Assembly: GCA_002104985.1 (NCBI GenBank)
Contig: MCGO01000148.1
Span: forward strand, 1 to 64,000
From: Rhizoclosmatium globosum
Lineage: Eukaryota; Chytridiomycota; Chytridiomycetes; Chytridiales; Chytriomycetaceae
Reading direction: 5' to 3'
Length of the DNA stretch: 64,000 nucleotides
The translations under genes were made by a program, and so were the position numbers. Numbering within the stretch: the first letter of the stretch is position 1; every line of letters begins with the position of its first letter. This document shows positions 11,630-22,589 of the stretch, in pieces. The notes below the pieces were generated by a model. The model had not been told where the DNA came from. It searched no databases and saw only the letters and a list, made by a program, of their open reading frames with translations.

Positions 11630-13281
11630 ATGGACGAAATCCAACAAGAGTAACTATCCAAACCAGACGAATCCCACACGTTCCTAACAACAACCTCGGA
11701 TGGCGATTGCAGTATAGAACTCCTCAACTCAACCATCGCCGTCCTTCAGAATCAACTGCGGCAAAACGAACTTGATGTCAACCACCTCAAATCGCTCAAA
11801 GAAGAAGCGCTCAAAGATCCAGCCTCCTTCGTTGCTAAGCTTAAAGCAAAAGTGCGAAGATAACCATCTGCTTCATTCGGGATCCTCATGCTGACCCACT
11901 GCAACCTCATAGGCGGTTAGGATCCCAACTCTCCAGAATATCGTGGCTGTCCCAGACGTCGACATAGAGAAATATAAGTCTAAATTAACGGCTGCGGCAG
12001 CTGTTTCATACCCAGGAAATGAAGGTACACTGGTTTTCTTTTTACCTTTGACACTCACAAACTCAACAAACAATCAAAAAGGGTCAGTAACCGATCCCTC
12101 GCAACGACGACGTATGGATTTATTCAAATCGGTTCATTATAGCGTATTTCCACCGATATCTGTGCGTGTTTCTCAATCAATTGATGAGTCTTGTTTCTTT
12201 TACTTTCGTATGAGCCTATATTTACTTACGGCGATTCCTGTTTTGAACAGTCTGGTGCTCCAACGGACTCGAATGAAGCTGCTGTAAGAGACTCGTTTCT
12301 TCGCTGAATTTATTCCTAACCATACAATCATCTCAAACAAAACAAGCCTCAACCAGATGTAGGAACGAATAAACGTTCAATGTGGATGATGTCCGAGAAA
12401 GTAAGCTGTGTTTTTTTACTATGATGCGTGATGGTCGCTGATTGCTTCAAATTGATTTGTAGTTGAAGTTGAAGGAACTGATTGACAAGTATCCATGGAA
12501 CGGCCAGAGTGCGAACGCTCGAGCTGCGTTGTTTGCGGGGGAGCTAAAAACGCGAACTCATGGGCAGGTATTGTGACTCGATATTTTTGGGAACGTCGAG
12601 TTTGGACGTAACTCATTGCTTCAGATTTCGTCAATGTTGCAACGGTTAATGAAGAATGATGATCCGTTGGGACTCAGCTTGTTGGAACATAATTCGTTTG
12701 CTGCGAATATGGATAGGTATTGTCTCAACTCTCAGTCTTGCATTTCTGGTTTCAACTCACAGAATACGTAGAACCTCTGGGTCTGTTTACGCCGAGAACC
12801 ATATCGCCAAAATGGAAGACAGTGATAGCGATGTATCCGATATCGACATCGATCCTGCGTTGAAGAATACAGACGAGTATATGGTAACAGCCCTTTTCAA
12901 AACCTCCGTTAGCTCTAGTCTCTAAAACTGTCTACGCATATCAAAATAGGAACTGATGAAACTCAAAGTGATTGCGAAAATGAGGGCGAAAGAACAAGCT
13001 GGAAGTGTCGATCGAGTGGAAGCTGTTCATCACAGTTACTCGTGTGATTCGTGTCAGATTTCACCAATTGTAGGGATTCGCTGGAAATGTAAAGATTGTC
13101 CGTATGAGACGCAGGTGGATCTTTGTAATGAATGTATTCGGACTGATTTTCAGACTGGTGAGTGGTTTTCTTTTCGTTTAGTGGAACGGGACCCTGATGT
13201 ATTGTTGTAATTATAGAGATTCATAAGCTAGATCATGATTTTGAAAAGATTCTAAGGCCTCAAGAGCCATGGGATGAATAA
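11630..13281 (+). CDS. ZZZ3-like ZZ-type zinc finger protein
   Basis: In animals ZZZ3 is a histone-reader subunit of the ATAC acetyltransferase complex; a chromatin role here is inferred from family. About ten small exons splice in frame: M-DEIQQD then a coiled coil (STIAVLQNQLRQNELDVNHL), IPTLQNIVAVPDVDIEKY (matching the region before the Myb-like part of ZZZ3), a degenerate Myb/SANT helix (LKLKELIDKYPWNGQSANARAALFAGELK), an acidic stretch (DSDSDVSDIDID) and a C-terminal ZZ finger with CDSCQ...CKDC...CNEC and a closing HKLDHDF. The first intron (11651-11713, GTAACT, branch CTAAC, GCAG) removes an in-frame TAA. The other introns have clear GT-AG ends. The gene is complete, with its stop at 13279-13281, 46 bp from the convergent LRR gene. 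Confidence 0.8.
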
Positions 13282-13327
13282 AGCGAAACTACGTAATATA
13301 TTCATCCAGTTCCAAAATTCAAATACA

Positions 13328-13954
13328 TCAGACACCCCAATGGTCAGGCACTTCGAACGAGTAAATCAATTCTGCGTTGTTGTACAGTTCACAGCCATTG
13401 AGGTGTGGCAGTCTTGACAACTCAACAGGAACTTCACCCGTCAACAAGTTTCCATTCAAAAGTAGTTCATTCAGACGAACAAGCTGGCCAAGCTCCCTAG
13501 GAATGTTTCCAACCATAAAACACTCAGCGAGACACAAGCGTTCAAGTTTGGTAAGTTTTCCCAACTCAGCAGGAAAAATCGTTGGTACATCAGGATTAAA
13601 CTTAAGACCCAAGTGCAAGTCCCTGAGATTCTTCAAGTTTCCAAGCTCAGGAGGAATGGGACCCATTACGTTTGAGTCATAAATGCTCAAATCTTCCAAC
13701 AAACTTAGGTTTCCCAGCTCTGGAGGAAGACATCCGTTGAGACCCGTATTTTCCTGTAAAGCCAAGACTCTGAGGAAGCTCAAATTGCCAATCCATGATG
13801 GAATCACACCAGTGAATTGGCAGTAGGAAAGATCAAGTTCTTCAAGTTGAACAAGAGAAGCGATTCCAGCAGGAATCTTACATTGAAACGTAAAGAAATT
13901 CCAATGCAAAATACGTAAACCAGAGTTCAAACAGCCCCCTCCTTGACAATGCAA
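13328..13954 (-). CDS. Leucine-rich repeat protein, 3' exon
   Basis: The main exon encodes about seven plant-type LRRs (GxIPxxLGxLxxLxxL), for example LEELDLSYCQFTGVIPSWIGNLSFL, and ends at TGA 13328-13330. Ligand recognition or adhesion is the usual role of such arrays, but nothing here fixes the partner. No membrane segment lies in the visible part. The 5' side continues upstream through an intron with GTGTATG donor at about 14027 and TAG acceptor near 13970, and a short exon (MTYCYSGC region). The true start was not resolved. It could lie as far upstream as the coiled-coil exon at 16127-16289, but that link is speculative. The gene converges on the ZZ-finger gene. Confidence 0.65.
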   Translation of the reverse strand: MHCQGGGCLNSGLRILHWNFFTFQCKIPAGIASLVQLEELDLSYCQFTGVIPSWIGNLSFLRVLALQENTGLNGCLPPELGNLSLLEDLSIYDSNVMGPIPPELGNLKNLRDLHLGLKFNPDVPTIFPAELGKLTKLERLCLAECFMVGNIPRELGQLVRLNELLLNGNLLTGEVPVELSRLPHLNGCELYNNAELIYSFEVPDHWGV

Positions 13955-16590
13955 AACAGTGTATTATGCCTATTATTTGTGCCAAAAAAATGTATGATAA
14001 CACAGGATAATAACATACACACATCCAGAATAACAGTAAGTCATCTGTAATGCATCATAATGTGTTTGTCATTTGAAACCCCACATTCTTGTCCTTCCAA
14101 ATACACTTGAAACACAAAGTATTCATAGTCGTACAAAATAAAGACATGACGAATATTCTTTCTACACTCTTGTGAATCATTATTCTTGCAAAATGTATTG
14201 TCCACTCAATTCTTCACAGTGGGTGTTGCAGATGATCCAGAAGCTATAACAGGTCTTGCAGATATTCATGTCCCCCTTCTAAGATGTTTTGACAGCTGTG
14301 AATGACTGACAGACTTGGAAATGTTTCAAACTGAGAGCAGAAGCTGTCGGTGTCCATGGGCTTATCATAGATTACATTCTTTGAGTGGATAAAATGTCAA
14401 TAAACTTGTTGCCTTGTGATATATGTCAGTGATAGCAAGACACAGTTAAGCCAATTGCCGAAAGCAGTTAGTACGTAATAAAATGATTGATGTGTGACTT
14501 ACGCTTTTGGAAGTTCTGACACTGGAGCTTGGGTGTTTGACTTAGCACTTGTGTCTTTTTCAAGTCCAATATGGCTTGGGTCTTCCAGTAGTTGCGTTTT
14601 TGGTCTTTGACGTTGACAAATTGCCGTGGCAAATTTGGTGATTCTGACATTGTTGTCAAGGTGTGTTAGGTTGACTGTAGGTATCGACAGATATGGGGTA
14701 ACCTGTGGGTGTTTGGACGGACAACTTGTGTGGCAGGCACTGGAAGTGTTTGTTGTGAAAAAGCAAAGAACTATGATCATGTGTGAAATCCACGGACAGA
14801 CAGGAGTGGTCCGGAATCTCCACGCAACCCTGTCACGCTCACCTTGAAGTGCTAATCACACTTCCAACTATGTACCTCCATCTTGGGAAAGTTAGTCGGT
14901 TCTGTAGTTAAATAGTGAGGGTGCGGACTACCTGTCGACAGATCACTCGGAGAAGATTTCTCTGTCGTAACAGTGGGTTCACCTCAAATCTTTTGCATCT
15001 TAAAATAGTCTTTCAGATCTTTCTCAAACTGATAAGACATTCTGGACAAGTTGTCTTTGTAAGAAAGTGTGAGTTACGTTCATTTCCTTCTTAGGACCAC
15101 ATTGTTCTCCAAAAACACGCTCGAAATCGTTGAAATTGCAGATTAACAGCAGATACAATACTTTGCAAGTTTTGGGCGAAAGACAGCCTCTTAAACTCGA
15201 AAATCGCGCAATTGAGGCAAAACACTTTCCAAAAATTGCGCAATTCTTGCTCCTTATCACACCAACTGCCACCAGCCTACATGCCCAGCAAAGTACAGAG
15301 GATATTGCAGATTGTGTAGCAAGTAAGCAGCGCTAGATCCATCGGATCAAAAATGCGGTGATGTCTTAAGTTTTGTTTGCTCTGATTAACAACAATATAG
15401 GTATGGCAATGCACCTCCTGGTATTGTACCAAACTCTTTTGAGTCGGAAAAGCGTAATCATGCTGTCAAGGGTGGAAACATTGTTCTAACTGGACATTGT
15501 TGGGCTGTTACCCAGAACCTCAACATCTCAACCAACCATTATTTTACCCAACCAAATCAAAGTAAGTGTCACTTAAACAGCTGGCAACATCTCTCTAACA
15601 AAAATTCTCTTTATGCACTTGCCTTCATTGCTTGTTTGGTACGCACATCATCCACGTTTTGAATACTTGTGTTCGATACAAGTCCACCACAACCTGTGCA
15701 ACTAAGTTAAATACATGATTTGGACTTAAAAGCTCCAAGCTCGGAATGATCATTGAAAACAAGGACATCTGCGATTCAAGAGGGAAATTCACTTCCTCTA
15801 ATGATGACATGCTTGTTTGATTTTGACTCTATTTCTTGTTTTAAATCATTAAAAAATGCTTCTATTTGAGTAACTATCTATGTCAATTCCAATGTAATAG
15901 AATCACATAATCACGAACACTGAATAAGCATACCACGCTTGGAATATGCTGAATGTACCATAATGCAATAAATGTCTATGTATGCAACCTGGTCTAGTTC
16001 ATCTATACTGACTGACTTTTAATGCATTAAGTGGTATTCCGTGTATTACAAATGCTCCATCATAACTAGGGCTCAGACTTCCGAGCGTGACAAGCATTAT
16101 TGTGCATTATTTCACATTATTTCACGTTATTTTCCACTATTTTCCAGTTTATTACATATTGGGAGTTTACAGATGATGGTTGTGGTGAGGCTGCTTTGGC
16201 TTTCGGCAAAGGCCTTCTTGAGAGAGGATACTTCGGAGCTGAGATGCTGCAATAGCTTGAAGATTTCATCTGGGTTGGGTATGGATTGCATTGAAAGGTA
16301 ACCAATATGGGAAGGAGGAGGACGACAGGAAAATAGAGACAAATATTTACCAGAGACATAAACCAAAATAATATTATTTTATTTTCAACACAATTAATTA
16401 TTACAACAAACGTTCTAAAACTTGTCAATCACACCCTTTTCAAGGTTCCACTTTGGAGTGTGAATTTCAGATTGATTTCAGGTCCATTTCAAGTTTGTAA
16501 GATCAATTTGAGAATGTGTTTTTGGAATTGACCTGGAATGGGCTCAAAATTCACGTGAAATGCATGTGGAATTGCTCCAAGTTATTTCTC
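13955..16590. other. Gene-poor stretch with exon-like islands
   Basis: Three islands have splice-like ends but no family match. (1) Minus 14520-14650, a 45-residue basic open segment ending at a strong GTAAGT donor (about 14505) with TACTAAC about 25 nt downstream. (2) Plus 15403-15558, open throughout, between an AATATAG acceptor and a GTAAGT donor. (3) Minus 16127-16289, starting MQSIPNPDEIFKLLQHL and predicted coiled coil, with a GTAAAC donor. They may be 5' exons of the LRR gene on the minus strand (1, 3) or remnants. The last 150 bp before the satellite hold no recognisable coding signal. Confidence 0.35.
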
Positions 16591-18654
16591 CAGAATCCAA
16601 ATCCAAATGACTGATTTTGTAGAGACTGATTTGTTTCTGTTGACTAGAGAAAAACGTTTGGATAATTGGCAATGTACGGCCTGTACTTGAAGAGAGTGGC
16701 TCAGCCACTCTGTTCCATCATTGTCCCAAAAGACATTACACCACCAACTCACTCACACTTTCTGGCTTCAACAACACCAAAGCACATGTTGCAAAACTGG
16801 CAGGCGTCTTCATTGATGTTTCCCATGTAACGTGGTAAAAAATGGTTTCAGCCAAAGCAGCTTAGGCACAGTCGATTCTATCCAGAATCCAAATCCAAAT
16901 GACTGATTTTGTAGATACTGATTTGTTTCTGTTGACTAGAGAAAAACGTTTGGATAATTGGCAATGTACGGCCTGTACTTGAAGAGAGTGGCTCAGCCAC
17001 TCTGTTCCATCATTGTCCCAAAAGACATTACACCACCAACTCACTCACACTTTCTGGCTTCAACAACACCAAAGCACATGTTGCAAAACTGGCAGGCGTC
17101 TTCATTGATGTTTCCCCATGTAACGTGGTAAAAAATGGTTTCAGCCAAAAGCAGCTTAGGCACAGTCGATTCTATCCAGAATCCAAATCCAAATGACTGA
17201 TTTTGTAGATACTGATTTGTTTCTGTTGACTAGAGAAAAACGTTTGGATAATTGGCAATGTACGGCCTGTACTTGAAGAGAGTGGCTCAGCCACTCTGTT
17301 CCATCATTGTCCCAAAAGACATTACACCACCAACTCACTCACACTTTCTGGCTTCAACAACACCAAAGCACATGTTGCAAAACTGGCAGGCGTCTTCATT
17401 GATGTTTCCCCATGTAACGTGGTAAAAAATGGTTTCAGCCAAAAGCAGCTTAGGCACAGTCGATTCTATCCAGAATCCAAATCCAAATGACTGATTTTGT
17501 AGAGACTGATTTGTTTCTGTTGATTAGAGAAAAACGTTTGGATAATTGGCAATGTACGGCCTGTACTTGAAGAGAGTGGCTCAGCCACTCTGTTCCATCA
17601 TTGTCCCAAAGACATTACACCACCAACTCACTCACACTTTCTGGCTTCAACAACACCAAAGCACATGTTGCAAAACTGGCAGGCGTCTTCATTGATGTTT
17701 CCCCATGTAACGTGGTAAAAAATGGTTTCAGCCAAAAGCAGCTTAGGCACAGTCGATTCTATCCAGAATCCAAATCCAAATGACTGATTTTGTAGATACT
17801 GATTTGTTTCTGTTGACTAGAGAAAAACGTTTGGATAATTGGCAATGTACGGCCTGTACTTGAAGAGAGTGGCTCAGCCACTCTGTTCCATCATTGTCCC
17901 AAAAGACATTACACCACCAACTCACTCACACTTTCTGGCTTCAACAACACCAAAGCACATGTTGCAAAACTGGCAGGCGTCTTCATTGATGTTTCCCCAT
18001 GTAACGTGGTAAAAAATGGTTTCAGCCAAAAGCAGCTTAGGCACAGTCGATTCTATCCAGAATCCAAATCCAAATGACTGATTTTGTAGAGACTGATTTG
18101 TTTCTGTTGACTAGAGAAAAACGTTTGGATAATTGGCAATGTACGGCCTGTACTTGAAGAGAGTGGCTCAGCCACTCTGTTCCATCATTGTCCCAAAAGA
18201 CATTACACCACCAACTCACTCACACTTTCTGGCTTCAACAACACCAAAGCACATGTTGCAAAACTGGCAGGCGTCTTCATTGATGTTTCCCCATGTAACG
18301 TGGTAAAAAATGGTTTCAGCCAAAAGCAGCTTAGGCACAGTCGATTCTATCCAGAATCCAAATCCAAATGACTGATTTTGTAGAGACTGATTTGTTTCTG
18401 TTGACTAGAGAAAGACGTTTGGATAATTGGCAATGTACGGCCTGTACTTGAAGAGAGTGGCTCAGCCACTCTGTTCCATCATTGTCCCAAAAGACATTAC
18501 ACCACCAACTCACTCACACTTTCTGGCTTCAACAACACCAAAGCACATGTTGCAAAACTGGCAGGCGTCTTCATTGATGTTTCCCCATGTAACGTGGTAA
18601 AAAATGGTTTCAGCCAAAAGCAGCTTAGCACAGTCGATTCTATCCAGAATCCAA
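16591..18654 (+). repeat. 294-bp satellite, array A (7 copies)
   Basis: Head-to-tail tandem copies of a unit of about 294 bp. The landmark GTACGGCCTGTACTT recurs at about 16675, 16968, 17262, 17556, 17849, 18143 and 18437. Copies are nearly identical, differing at a few positions such as GTAGATACT versus GTAGAGACT. Each unit contains a 19-nt near-palindrome AGAGTGGCTCAGCCACTCT (9-bp arms, one-base centre). The array ends inside a unit at 18654, where retroelement DNA begins. Open frames of 60 residues in each unit are repeat artefacts. Function is unknown; satellites of this size can mark heterochromatin or centromeres. Confidence 0.95.
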
Positions 18655-19652
18655 TGTGACCGGGATACCGGCTCGGCCGTCGCCAAGCACGTCAGGTTGT
18701 CCATGTCCGACGTAACGGTACCTAGCACGTAGTCAATAGTATCTCACTCATACATAAAAAAGGAAAACGTCACCTTATCACCGATCCCCTCATCTCGGAT
18801 GCGCCAGTGGAAGTCACCTCCTTCCCACAGTCCGTCCAGTAGGTCCAAGCCCACATTACAGCGAATCCCTGTCGCAAGCCGTCCTGTTCGCATCCGCAGT
18901 CGATCACTGTCCTCGGTCCACATCCACCGAACCCGTCCAGTGATCCCCGGTTGATCGTTGATCAGCTCCCTATTCCCGTAGCGCGGGTCTGGGTAGGTGG
19001 GAAACCATCCAGCTTTGAAACCCGTACTAACCCTCCTGTCCTTACATGCCTGCAGTCATGGTGCCTCCCTTCCATCCCTTACAGGAGGTCAACCCGACGC
19101 TCAGGCTAGACACTACGCTCGAAAGGGGGAGAAACGTACCTAGGCCACCTCGCTCAAGTATGTCGGGTGGCGTCCCGTCCTGTTCCAGACGCCCTCCACC
19201 AACGAAGCCCGTTCGCACGCTGCTTTGTTCACAAGGTAGTTTCTATTTTTACATTTTCCCCCTTCCGGTGCTTTCTCACACAGCCACCGGATAATAAACA
19301 AATAAATAAAGAAAGAATAAAAGAGAAGTCCGCAACCCTCCCTCCGTCAGATCCCCTGACAGTGGGCCCTTTTCCAAAAAACCCCTAGGTACTCCGTTAC
19401 CTAGAGTCTGAAACAGGGAAAGGCTACCGACATGTCCAAACGAAACTAAAAACCAACACAACCAACTCCACCACTCATCCAGCTGCTGAAGAAATGAAAG
19501 GGCTGTTCTCAACTCGCTCCAGGGCGCGAGCCATGAGAACACCTTTCTTGCCATAATTGTATGAGTAGGCGCGTTCGTCCTAGTAGTGCCCTGGTCACTG
19601 GTGGATCCAAAGATCTTGTATTTAATTACCTAAAAGTGGTGTTAGGAAGGGG
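18655..19652 (-). other. 3' non-coding region of the retroelement, LTR candidate
   Basis: This stretch of about 1 kb is C/T-rich on the + strand, follows the last codon of the chromodomain frame (TAG at 19653-19655) and abuts satellite DNA with TGTGACC at 18655. It would be the place of the 3' LTR. The right end of the element (25600-25797) does not look like a second copy, so LTR status is unproven. The small open frames inside are not convincing. Confidence 0.4.
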
Positions 19653-21119
19653 CTACTTGCGGGTAGCCTCATCCTCTTTTTGATTCCTCTTAAGTAATCT
19701 TAAAGCTCTTTGTTCAGCGGCGTCAGTAACTACAGGCGGTTGGATAATCTTTTCTACTGGTTTGGCTTTTGCCTTTCTTTTCTGCTGTTGGACTTCAGTT
19801 GAAGTTGTGTCAATCTCAAGTGGTATTGCTAAGTCACCACTAACTTTCTCAGACATTCGCTCTTTCATCTTTTTGTATTCATTCCATAAAGGCCTATACT
19901 TTCTTTTATTCTGTTCCCAGAAGTCACTTATAACTTCCGAGGGCATATCCTCTTCTCGTTGCCAATGGCGTTCCTTTCGTCCCACATCTCCCAACTGGTG
20001 AGATACTCAAAGGAGGTTGGATTGACAGTCTTTTTAACATCTAAGATTTTATCAATAATTAATTTTGGGTTATCGATGTCTTCTTGACTAAAAGTAGGGT
20101 CAATCTTTGCAAGTAGCCAAGGGCTTGCGCCAGATGCATATTGTTGTTTGTGAGTGGGTCTTCTTGTTAGCTTCTCATCGTCTAACCATTTCTTGTACTC
20201 AGTCTCAAAGTCATCACCTGCTAATTTCATGGCATCTTCTGCACTGTCAACAGGTACTCGCGCTGTAAATGGTCTGAGTCGACTAGCATGCACTGTTCTA
20301 ACAACAATTTGGTTGCCAGGGAATCGTTCAACGACTCTATATTTTGTTTGAGCATCCCCTTCCGCTCGGTCAACAATTCTAACGGTCCAACCCATCGTGG
20401 AATAAACTTCTTTCCAACTTTAAGGCGTTGCGCTTCGGCAGTAAGGGGAACCGCCAACCAGGCACGTTCTCCTACTCTAAATTCATGAGAAGGGTCAACA
20501 GTACTATTTGTTTGGGTTGCATACTTTTCTTGTTCTTTATTAACATTATCTATAATGACAGATCTAGAAGCTTGTAGGCCTCTTACTAATCTCTCAGTAA
20601 ATGATTTGATGTCTTCTGGTGAGGTTTCACCAACCACTGCTACATCATCAAAGTCACTGTCCATCTCGTTCACTAAAGTAATGGGGGTTTCATCATTTGT
20701 GGGTTCAAAGTCATTAATTATGAAAGTTTGGATAGGAGCTTCGTCAAATAAGAAGGATTCACCAACTGTAAAGAATTGAGTGGCTCCATCCCACAAAGGG
20801 ACACCTCTCACTACAACAAAGTCTTTAGTAGTTGCATCAACTAAAGGTATGATGTAGTCCACATATGTTCTAGTGGTAAAGTTATAGGCGCGGTACATAC
20901 AGCGTAAAATACCTGGTGTTCCCAAGAACAGCTGAGGTTCAGGGTTATCTTCAGGGAGACTATCAGGTAAGTTGTTTCCTATTTGTATTAAGTTCTTTCG
21001 GGAGAAGACATTTATTATTCTTTTTGCAGGTTTGTTTTCAAGTACAGTTCTAACTTTGCCATCCGCTGTTGCCGCTCCAATGCGGAAGTTCCCAATTCTT
21101 GGGATATCTGTCCCGTCTT
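19653..21119 (-). CDS. Pol C-terminus: insert, GPY/F module, chromodomain-like end
   Basis: Reading on from the integrase core is a long region without recognised family (about 20600-21119), open apart from a frame change near 21125. The GPY/F-type module comes next (HEFRVGERAWLAVP, then FIPRWVGPLELL), ending with KYRVVERFPGNQIVVR and ASRLRPF (about 20270-20480). The C-terminus has ILDVKKTVNPTSFEYLTSW followed, after a frame change near 19990, by HWQREEDMPSEVISDFWEQ, matching a degenerate chromodomain. Such chromodomains direct integration to heterochromatin, which fits the satellite location. A Lys/Arg/Gln-rich tail closes the protein. Frame changes at about 20400 and 19990 break the gene. 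Confidence 0.7.
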
Positions 21120-22589
21120 CTAATTTAAAAGTATATGGAACTGGGTAGTCTGTTCGTAATCTTGTTTTGGGTGTAAGTTGTGGATGAGGACTATTGCATC
21201 TAAGTTGTATTTTTCAAAGAGTTTCCTCAATACACGCTGTGGGTTATATTCTGTTTGGTATCCATAAAGATGTTTGGATAGTTTACTTTGAATAAACTGT
21301 CGAAAGGATCGGTAGGACGCGATAGCTATTTTAGGGAGTTTTTCCGGAAATGGTTCTTCAACAGTTTCTTGGGAAGTCATAATGAGTGTCTCTGGGGTGG
21401 GGTCAAGAGAAGTTGGTTTTTCAGTAAGGTCTGCCTCACAGTCAGGTAGGACTTTTTCAATGTCAATGGGGTTAATTCCCAGAAGTAAGTCAGAAGGTAA
21501 TCGAGCGTCAAATCCATGGAACATAAAGAATGGTGTTTCTCCTGTAGTACCATGGGCATGAGTTCTATACGCAAATAAAACATAAGGGAGTATGGTTTCC
21601 CAATCATCAAAAGTGTATTTATTAATGTAATGTCTTATTCGCTCTGACAAGTTTTTGATAAGTCGCTCGACCATCCCATTTGCTCTGGGCCAGTAGGGAC
21701 TGGTGAACGTCTTATAAAATCCAAATCTCCTGGAGAGTTGCAACATAAGATTGCTGTTAAAGGGTTCTCCACCGTCAGAATGTAAGTAAACAGGGACGCC
21801 GGTATGGCAGAATACTTTCTCTACTAACGCCTCAGCGACTGTTTTGGCTTTAAGGTCCGGTATTGGGATGGCTTCTGCCCATTTAGTGAAAGAGTCAACA
21901 ACAACCATGATGTATTTGTTACCTGTTTTCTCATCTGGTTTTGGTGGTTGCATAAAGTCAACAAACACTCTTTCCCAAGGGTGTTTTCCAATTGGAATTG
22001 GAAAGACATATCCAGCTTTTTGTCGGAAATCTTTGGCAGTATTACATTCAGGACAAGATTTTATTTCATTTTCTAAATTGTTCTTTACTGTTGGCCACCA
22101 ATAGCGGTCAAGGAGGGGTGTGTAAACTTTCTCAAACCCATAATGTCCAGCAAATAGGTCTGAGTGGAGGAGATCCAGGATTTCTCGTCGCATGTTGTCT
22201 GGTACACATAACGTCACGCGCGCTGGTTGCTTTCGAACTTGTTGTTTTGAGGCGTTATGGATTTTGAAAAGGAGTCCATTGCTGTCAACGATGAGGTCCT
22301 TTGACAATGCAATTAGGTTATCTTTTGTTAAAGTTGTTTCACCCTCCTTTGGTTCAGGTACTGTACCATACTGGCGAAATCTTAAAAGTGGGCCAAAGTG
22401 GGTATCGGCGAGTTGAAGTTCGCGGATTTCCTTAACTGTTTTACCTGAATTCGGTAATGTTATGTTAAGATTTGTTTCAAAGTTATCAATGTTTACATCT
22501 GAACAGAAGGTATAGTATTGAGGATTCTCTTTATTTGTCCATGATGTTCTGTCAATCAAAATCGATTTATCATTTCCGTGGAAAGTTGT
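21120..22589 (-). CDS. Integrase domain of retroelement pol
   Basis: DDE integrase that would insert the cDNA. An HHCC-type zinc-binding segment (LLHSDLFAGHYGFEKV...CPEC) is followed by the core: VFVDFMQPP (first Asp), YLHSDGGEPFNSNLM (second Asp) and YWPRANGMVERLIKNL (Glu). A conserved tail (LPYVLFAYRTHAHGTTGETPFFMFHG) completes it. The frame is open from the end of the EEP domain to 21120 (about 490 codons), the longest intact part of the element. Confidence 0.9.
   Translation of the reverse strand, partial: TTFHGNDKSILIDRTSWTNKENPQYYTFCSDVNIDNFETNLNITLPNSGKTVKEIRELQLADTHFGPLLRFRQYGTVPEPKEGETTLTKDNLIALSKDLIVDSNGLLFKIHNASKQQVRKQPARVTLCVPDNMRREILDLLHSDLFAGHYGFEKVYTPLLDRYWWPTVKNNLENEIKSCPECNTAKDFRQKAGYVFPIPIGKHPWERVFVDFMQPPKPDEKTGNKYIMVVVDSFTKWAEAIPIPDLKAKTVAEALVEKVFCHTGVPVYLHSDGGEPFNSNLMLQLSRRFGFYKTFTSPYWPRANGMVERLIKNLSERIRHYINKYTFDDWETILPYVLFAYRTHAHGTTGETPFFMFHGFDARLPSDLLLGINPIDIEKVLPDCEADLTEKPTSLDPTPETLIMTSQETVEEPFPEKLPKIAIASYRSFRQFIQSKLSKHLYGYQTEYNPQRVLRKLFEKYNLDAIVLIHNLHPKQDYEQTTQFHILLN

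Noticed and set aside
15403..15558. Island between AATATAG and GTAAGT considered as a catalase-like exon (PNSF motif)
   Set aside because: Only a few residues match and neighbouring exons do not join in phase.
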